From assembly GCF_036850765.1 (NCBI RefSeq), contig NC_089498.1, positions 71,464,305 through 71,528,304 of the forward strand: a DNA stretch of 64,000 nucleotides. Direction: 5' to 3'. Of this stretch, positions 59,695 to 64,000 are shown piece by piece; position 1 is the first letter of the stretch, and every line of letters starts with the position of its first letter. This stretch comes from Saccopteryx bilineata (Eukaryota; Chordata; Mammalia; Chiroptera; Emballonuridae). The notes below the pieces were generated by a model. The model was not told where the DNA came from. It searched no databases and saw nothing but the letters and a program-made list of their open reading frames with translations. The position numbers were made by a program, and so were the translations under genes.

Positions 59695-59861
59695 TATTTT
59701 TATTTATTTATTCATTTTTTAGAGGAGAGAGAGAGAGAAGGGAGGAGGAGCAGGAAGCTTCAACTCCCATATGTGCCTTGACCGGCAAGCCCAGGGTTTT
59801 GAACTGGCGACCTCAGCATTTCAGGTCGACGCTTTATCCACTGCACCACCACAGGTCAGGC
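59695..59861 (-). mobile_element. SINE-C
   Basis: Target duplication AGCAGTGAGCCATTTTA / AGCAGGGAGCTATTTTA. Body close to the copy at 59186. Confidence 0.82.
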
Positions 59862-60184
59862 AGCAGGGAGCTATTTTAGATAAAGTGGGTGGTCTCCCCG
59901 TGTCCAAAGGTCAGTCTGATGCATTGTGGCCTCTACTTGTTTAACAATGTTTTTAGTCCTTGCTAGAAATAAAAGGAGCTTCAGGGCATAGGCTGTGGAG
60001 TTGGAAGGACCCAAGTTCAACTTCTCTCATCAGTACCAGCTCAGTGAGCTTGTCCTCTCTGGGGATTGGTCTCTCTGCATCTGAAGACAGACAATAACGT
60101 AATATTTACTTAAGCTCCTTTGTTCAGGAGCTTAAGTGTGATGACGTGCCATTTAGCACAGCGCCTAGTGTACAGGAAGTGGTT
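59862..60184. other. Downstream of SUPV3L1, unassigned
   Basis: GAGCTTCAGGGCATAGGCTG...GGACCCAAGTTCAACTTC may be a MIR scrap. No gene. Confidence 0.35.
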
Positions 60185-60189
60185 TTTAA

Positions 60190-60503
60190 AATATTTAATT
60201 TTTATTTTAAGTGAGAGGAGGAGAGATAGACAGACTGCCACATGTGCCCTGACTGGATCTACCTGGCAACCCTCTTCTGGGGCCGATGCTTCGATCAACT
60301 GAAGCCATCCTCAGTGCCCAGGACCAATGCTCAATCCAATCGAGCCACTGGCTGTGAGAGGGGAAAAGAGAGAGAAGCGGGAGAGGGAGGAGAAAAGAAG
60401 AGGATGATTGCTTCTCATGTGTGCCCTAACTGGGGATTGAATCTGGGGCTTATGCACTCTGGCTGACGCTCTGCTCTACCCACTGAGCAAACCAGCCAGG
60501 GCC
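60190..60503 (-). mobile_element. SINE-B, older copy
   Basis: AAGTGAGAGGAGGAGAGATAG at left, CTACCCACTGAGCAAACCAGC at right. Flanks TACAGGAAGT / TACAGAAGTT. Confidence 0.78.
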
Positions 60504-60597
60504 CTACAGAAGTTCTTTATAAATGAACCTGAAGGTTTGGGTTCATTCTGGGCTGTGAATTGACCTCTGGTCATTCCAAGACCTGAACAAATTCTTT

Positions 60598-60928
60598 TTT
60601 TTCTTTCTTTTTTTTTGCGAGAAAGAGACGGAGGAAAGGAGAGGGATGAGAAGCATCAACTCGTAGTTGGGGCACTTTACTTGTTCATTGACTGTTTCTC
60701 ATATGTGCCTTGATGGGCTCCAGCTGAGCCAGTGGCCCCTTGCTCAAGCCAGCGACCATGGGTCATGTGTATAATCCCATACTCAAATCGGCAACCCCAC
60801 GCTCAAGCTGGCGACCCAACTCTCAAGCTAGATGAGACCATTCTCAAGCCGGGGACCTTGAGGTTTCAAACCTGAGATCTCAGCATCCCAGGTCGGTGCT
60901 CTATCCCCTGTGCCACCGCTGGTGAGTC
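60598..60928 (-). mobile_element. SINE-A, older copy
   Basis: GGAGAGGGATGAGAAGCATC at left and GTGCCACCGCTGGTGAGTCC at right. Extra CAAGCCAGCGACC-type repeats. Confidence 0.75.
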
Positions 60929-61967
60929 CTGACCTAATTTTTTGAGCAACTGTTGTTAAACAGGCTGACTTCAGAATAGGGAGTAAACTGACTTGATTTG
61001 AAGTTGGGTCAAGGAACAGCCAATTTGCCAAGCTAGACATCTCTCTGGCATTTTTTTGGGGGGTAGTTCTGCATTCAGATGATGTTTCATTTAATTAAGA
61101 TAGCAATCTTTATTCTTCTAACCTTTGCCTTTGTGTAAATAAATGCTAAACAGGCGGCACTGACTATTTCTCCCTTGCTTGTGGGTAAACAGTAGAGACA
61201 TGCCCAGAAGGGCATACTTCTTCAGATTCTCTTCACTGGACAACTTCGGCCTCTAGAATTTGTCTTCCCCTGTAACTTACAGCATAGCAGACACAGTACG
61301 TTCTTGCCCAGATGTTCTCAAGAAATACCCGTGAACTGAATGGAGTAGTGGACTCACTGTCATTGTATTTAAGTGATGAGGTATATCATAGAGGTTTAAT
61401 CCTCCCACCTTCTCCATGTTGGGGGCCAGAGTTGCTAATTCACAGAAGAAACTTGAGCAAGACCCTGGCAGACTTCGCCAAGTTAAATGTGAGTGAAGTC
61501 TCAGATAAGAGAGAGAGGTGGGATGCTGTCAGGAAGGGACTGCTTGTGGACCAATAGTGATAAGTAGTTTACCTTGCACCTTTCCCTTTGTGGGGGATGG
61601 AGAGACTAAAGAAAGGAAATCATGTGAACCAAAAAGGAAAAACAACTGGAGTGTCTGAATAATTATCTGCAGAGTGCTTAACATTGTCACTATGAAAATA
61701 ACCTGGTCTTCCTCCTCTGCCCCTAGCTTGACATGTCATTTATTTTTCTTTGAGGGCGTCTGGACCAGCCAGGTCCCAGGCGTGTGCTCCCCTAAGGTCA
61801 TGTTCTCAACCTTTCTAAAACACAGCTCTTTTTTTCCTTGCACATTTCTAAGAGATTTTGAAGCCCTCTTTGGATGATTGTGGATTCAGCTGAACATCAA
61901 CATGGAAATGGACTGAGACTTAGATGCTGACCTCATTCCATTGGTACAGATCTGGGTAATTTTTCCC
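60929..61967. other. Intergenic, unassigned kilobase
   Basis: No exon recognised. An open frame at 61312-61557 has no similarity I know. In human, HKDC1 lies downstream of SUPV3L1, but none of its conserved hexokinase sequence is visible. Confidence 0.4.
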
Positions 61968-62156
61968 CATTGATTTGAGAGAGAGACAGAGGAAGGAGGG
62001 AGAGAAAGAAAAGCATCAATTCTTTGTTTCACTTAATTGTTCGATTTAGTTGTGCACTCATTGATTGCTTTTCACATGTGCCCTAACTGGGGATCGAACC
62101 CGCAACTTCTGGCATGCTGGGTCATGCTTTATCTGCCGAGTCTCCCAGCCAGGGCC
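61968..62156 (-). mobile_element. SINE-D
   Basis: CCATTGATTTGAGAGAGAGAC at left, CTCCCAGCCAGGGCC at right. Target duplication CAGATCTGGGTAATT / CAGATCTAGATAATT. Confidence 0.8.
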
Positions 62157-62597
62157 CAGATCTAGATAATTAGTTAGGGATAATAACCAATGACTTGTAA
62201 TGCTTTGTACATTTTATTTATGGACAAGTATAAATCTACGAAATTGGGTCTTTTGAAAAATGCCTATTGTGAATCCCAAATATATAAAACTATCATCACA
62301 AAGCACCAAAGTCTCTTACGTCCTTGAACTGGGAATCTGTAACTAAGATGCAGTCATTCTCTATGTTTCCAACTCAAACCTATTAGAATAGAGTGAAAAG
62401 TTGTGGTTGGCTAAAAGACGAGCAAATGATAAATGAGGCAGCTTATTTTACTTCTATATTTCAAAGCTATAAAATATGTAAACTTGAACAGTATTTATCA
62501 ACATTATTCTGAGTTGTCACTATTCTAAAAGCCTCACTTAACATGGTGGGTCAATTCCACACAGAGATGATAAAAATAGTTGTTGTTTTGGGGGTTT
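62157..62597. other. Intergenic, unassigned
   Basis: AT-rich, nothing recognised. Confidence 0.4.
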
Positions 62598-62922
62598 TTT
62601 AAGGGAGAGACAGACAGAAGGGAGAGAGATGAGAAGCATCAATTCTTTGTTGCAGCACCTTAGTTGTTCATTGATTGCTTTCTCATATGTGCCTTGACCA
62701 GGGTCCTCCTTGCTCAAGCCAGCGACCTTGGGCTCAAGCCAGCAACCTTGGGGTCATGTCTATGGTTTCATACTCTAGCTGTTGACTCCTGCACTCAAGC
62801 TGGTGAACCCACACTCAAGCCAGATGAGCCTGCACTCAAGCTGGCGACCTTGTGATTTCAAACTTGGGTCCTCGGCATCCCAGGCCAACACTTGATCCAT
62901 TGTGCCTCTGCCTGGTCAAGCA
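62598..62922 (-). mobile_element. SINE-A, older copy
   Basis: GGGAGAGACAGACAGAAGGG at left, GTGCCTCTGCCTGGTCAAGC at right, with amplified CAAGCCAGCGACCTTGG units in between. Confidence 0.77.
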
Positions 62923-63072
62923 ACAGTTGTCTTAATGGGCAAAAACAATGCTAGAGAAGAAATAAAAAAGTTTTTGAAGTAGGACCAACCTTTGAAGACT
63001 GACTTTAGAAAGCTACTTTTGGCAAACTTTAGTAGAGAAGGTGATTTTAAACTTGTTCCTTTAAGGCCACAC

Positions 63073-63304
63073 ATTTTTTTTGAGAGAGAGATAGATATTC
63101 TGACTGGAAGGGAGAGAGAGGAGAAGCATCAACTCATAGTTGTGGCACTTTAGTTGTTCATTGACTGCTTCTCATACGTGCCTTGACCGAGGGGCTCCAG
63201 CTGGGCCAGTGACCCTTGTTCAAGCTAAGAACCTTGGGGATTCGAACCTGGGTCCTCAGCTTCCCACATCACCATTCTGTCCACTGCACCACCGCCTCAT
63301 CATG
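63073..63304 (-). mobile_element. SINE-A, older copy with deletion
   Basis: GAGAGAGGAGAAGCATCAAC at left, CACCACCGCCTCATCATGC at right. About 90 bp of the head-side body is missing. Confidence 0.73.
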
Positions 63305-63590
63305 CAAGGCCATGCTCCTAGAATATATTCAGAGATTCTGTATTATGTGCTCCCTCTGCACTCTATGCCCTAGGAAAACCCCTGTGCTTATGGAGACTTG
63401 GGAAAGGCTTGTAAGCCAGTGACTATTCTGACCTGCCCTTTGACACACCTGTGCAGTGCAATGAAATCAGTAATCCCCTGCTGGAAATTGTTTTTTTTCA
63501 AGTGCTTGTAAAAGTTGAAGTCATTTTTTAAAAAAAATTCTTAAGTAATTTAAAATGTTCATAAATTGCCTTATTCTTTAACAGCTACAT

Positions 63591-63779
63591 TTTTTTTAAA
63601 TTATATTTTATTTATTCATTTTTAGAGAGGAGAGAGAGAAAGAGCACGAGTGAAGGGGGGGAAGGAGCAGGAAGCATCAACTCCCATATGTGCCTTGACC
63701 AGGCAAGCCTGGGGTTTTGAACCGGTGACCTCAGCATCCCAGGTCGATGCTTTATCCCCTGCACCACCACAGGTCAGGC
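63591..63779 (-). mobile_element. SINE-C, young
   Basis: TTTATTTATTCATTTTTAGAG at left, CACCACCACAGGTCAGGC at right. Target duplication AACAGCTACAT. Confidence 0.85.
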
Positions 63780-63936
63780 AACAGCTACATTATCTTAACA
63801 TGTTTATCATTCATTGTTATCCTTTTAAAATTGATAAAAGAATGGATGTTGATCACATTCTATCTATAAAATTTCCTCTGCATACAAGTATTAAAAGTAA
63901 TGGATAATATAAATTCAAAACAGAGCTCATTTGGTC

Positions 63937-64000
63937 CTGGATAGATAACTCGATTGGTTCGAGTGTCATCCTGATATACAAAATTTGCCAGTTTGATCCC
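63937..64000 (+). mobile_element. SINE-D, cut by the window end
   Basis: TCGATTGGTTCGAGTGTCAT and TTTGCCAGTTTGATCCC are the head of the family; the rest lies beyond the window. Confidence 0.75.

Noticed and set aside
60929..64000. HKDC1 expected downstream from human gene order
   Set aside because: No hexokinase-like exon or CpG-island promoter is seen; the gene probably starts beyond the window.

Overview
The window is nuclear DNA of a placental mammal, most likely a bat. It holds ordinary spliced mammalian genes, ancient mammalian repeats (MIR, MER20, MER5A, L1M fragments), several hundred kilobase-scale hallmarks of a LINE-1 genome, and about 49 copies of tRNA-headed SINEs of a kind I associate with bats. 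The exact bat lineage is an inference; Yinpterochiroptera (horseshoe-bat relatives) is my best guess. A Tc1-like DNA transposon, a pogo-like transposase relic, hAT elements and an RTE-like LINE relic also fit a bat genome, since bats are known for unusual DNA-transposon activity.

Two protein-coding genes lie head to tail on the + strand. Positions 1-5965 are the 3' end of VPS26A (retromer subunit): an intron, the last two coding exons (996-1138 and 4287-4400) and a 3'UTR with a poly(A) signal at 5938. Positions 8720-59005 are a complete SUPV3L1 gene (mitochondrial RNA helicase SUV3). Its start lies in a CpG-rich promoter, and 15 coding exons add up to 2364 nt (787 codons plus stop) with every splice phase consistent. 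The order VPS26A-SUPV3L1 matches the human chromosome 10 arrangement, where HKDC1 comes next; no HKDC1 exon is visible before the window ends.

Most of the length is repeats. SINEs fall into four groups, named here only for this report. SINE-A (about 320 bp) has a head containing GGTGGCGCAGTGGATAGAG. SINE-B (about 380 bp) has a head containing GGCTCAGTGGTAGAGCG and a purine-rich middle. SINE-C (about 190 bp) has an A-like head and a short body. SINE-D (about 190 bp) contains TTGGTTCGAGTGTCATCC. About 39 of 49 copies lie antisense to the genes. SUPV3L1 intron 6 is swollen to 19.9 kb by an old broken L1 (28906-44735, minus) carrying five later SINEs and, at 29599-37410, a young full-length L1 with intact ORF1 and ORF2, a poly(A) tail and a perfect 15-bp target duplication.

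The best candidates for something new are features of that young L1: a 5'UTR with about 240-bp tandem units resembling monomeric L1 promoters, an unusually long ORF1-ORF2 spacer (324 bp against 57 bp in the older L1 beside it), and a long antisense ORF in the 5'UTR. Others are a DD34E Tc1-like transposon with about 135-bp inverted repeats, two hAT elements sharing three copies of one 8-bp target sequence, an RTE-like LINE relic, two insertions consisting only of poly(A), and a GC-AG intron in SUPV3L1. I see no prokaryote-type system (operon, CRISPR, phage) and none is expected.
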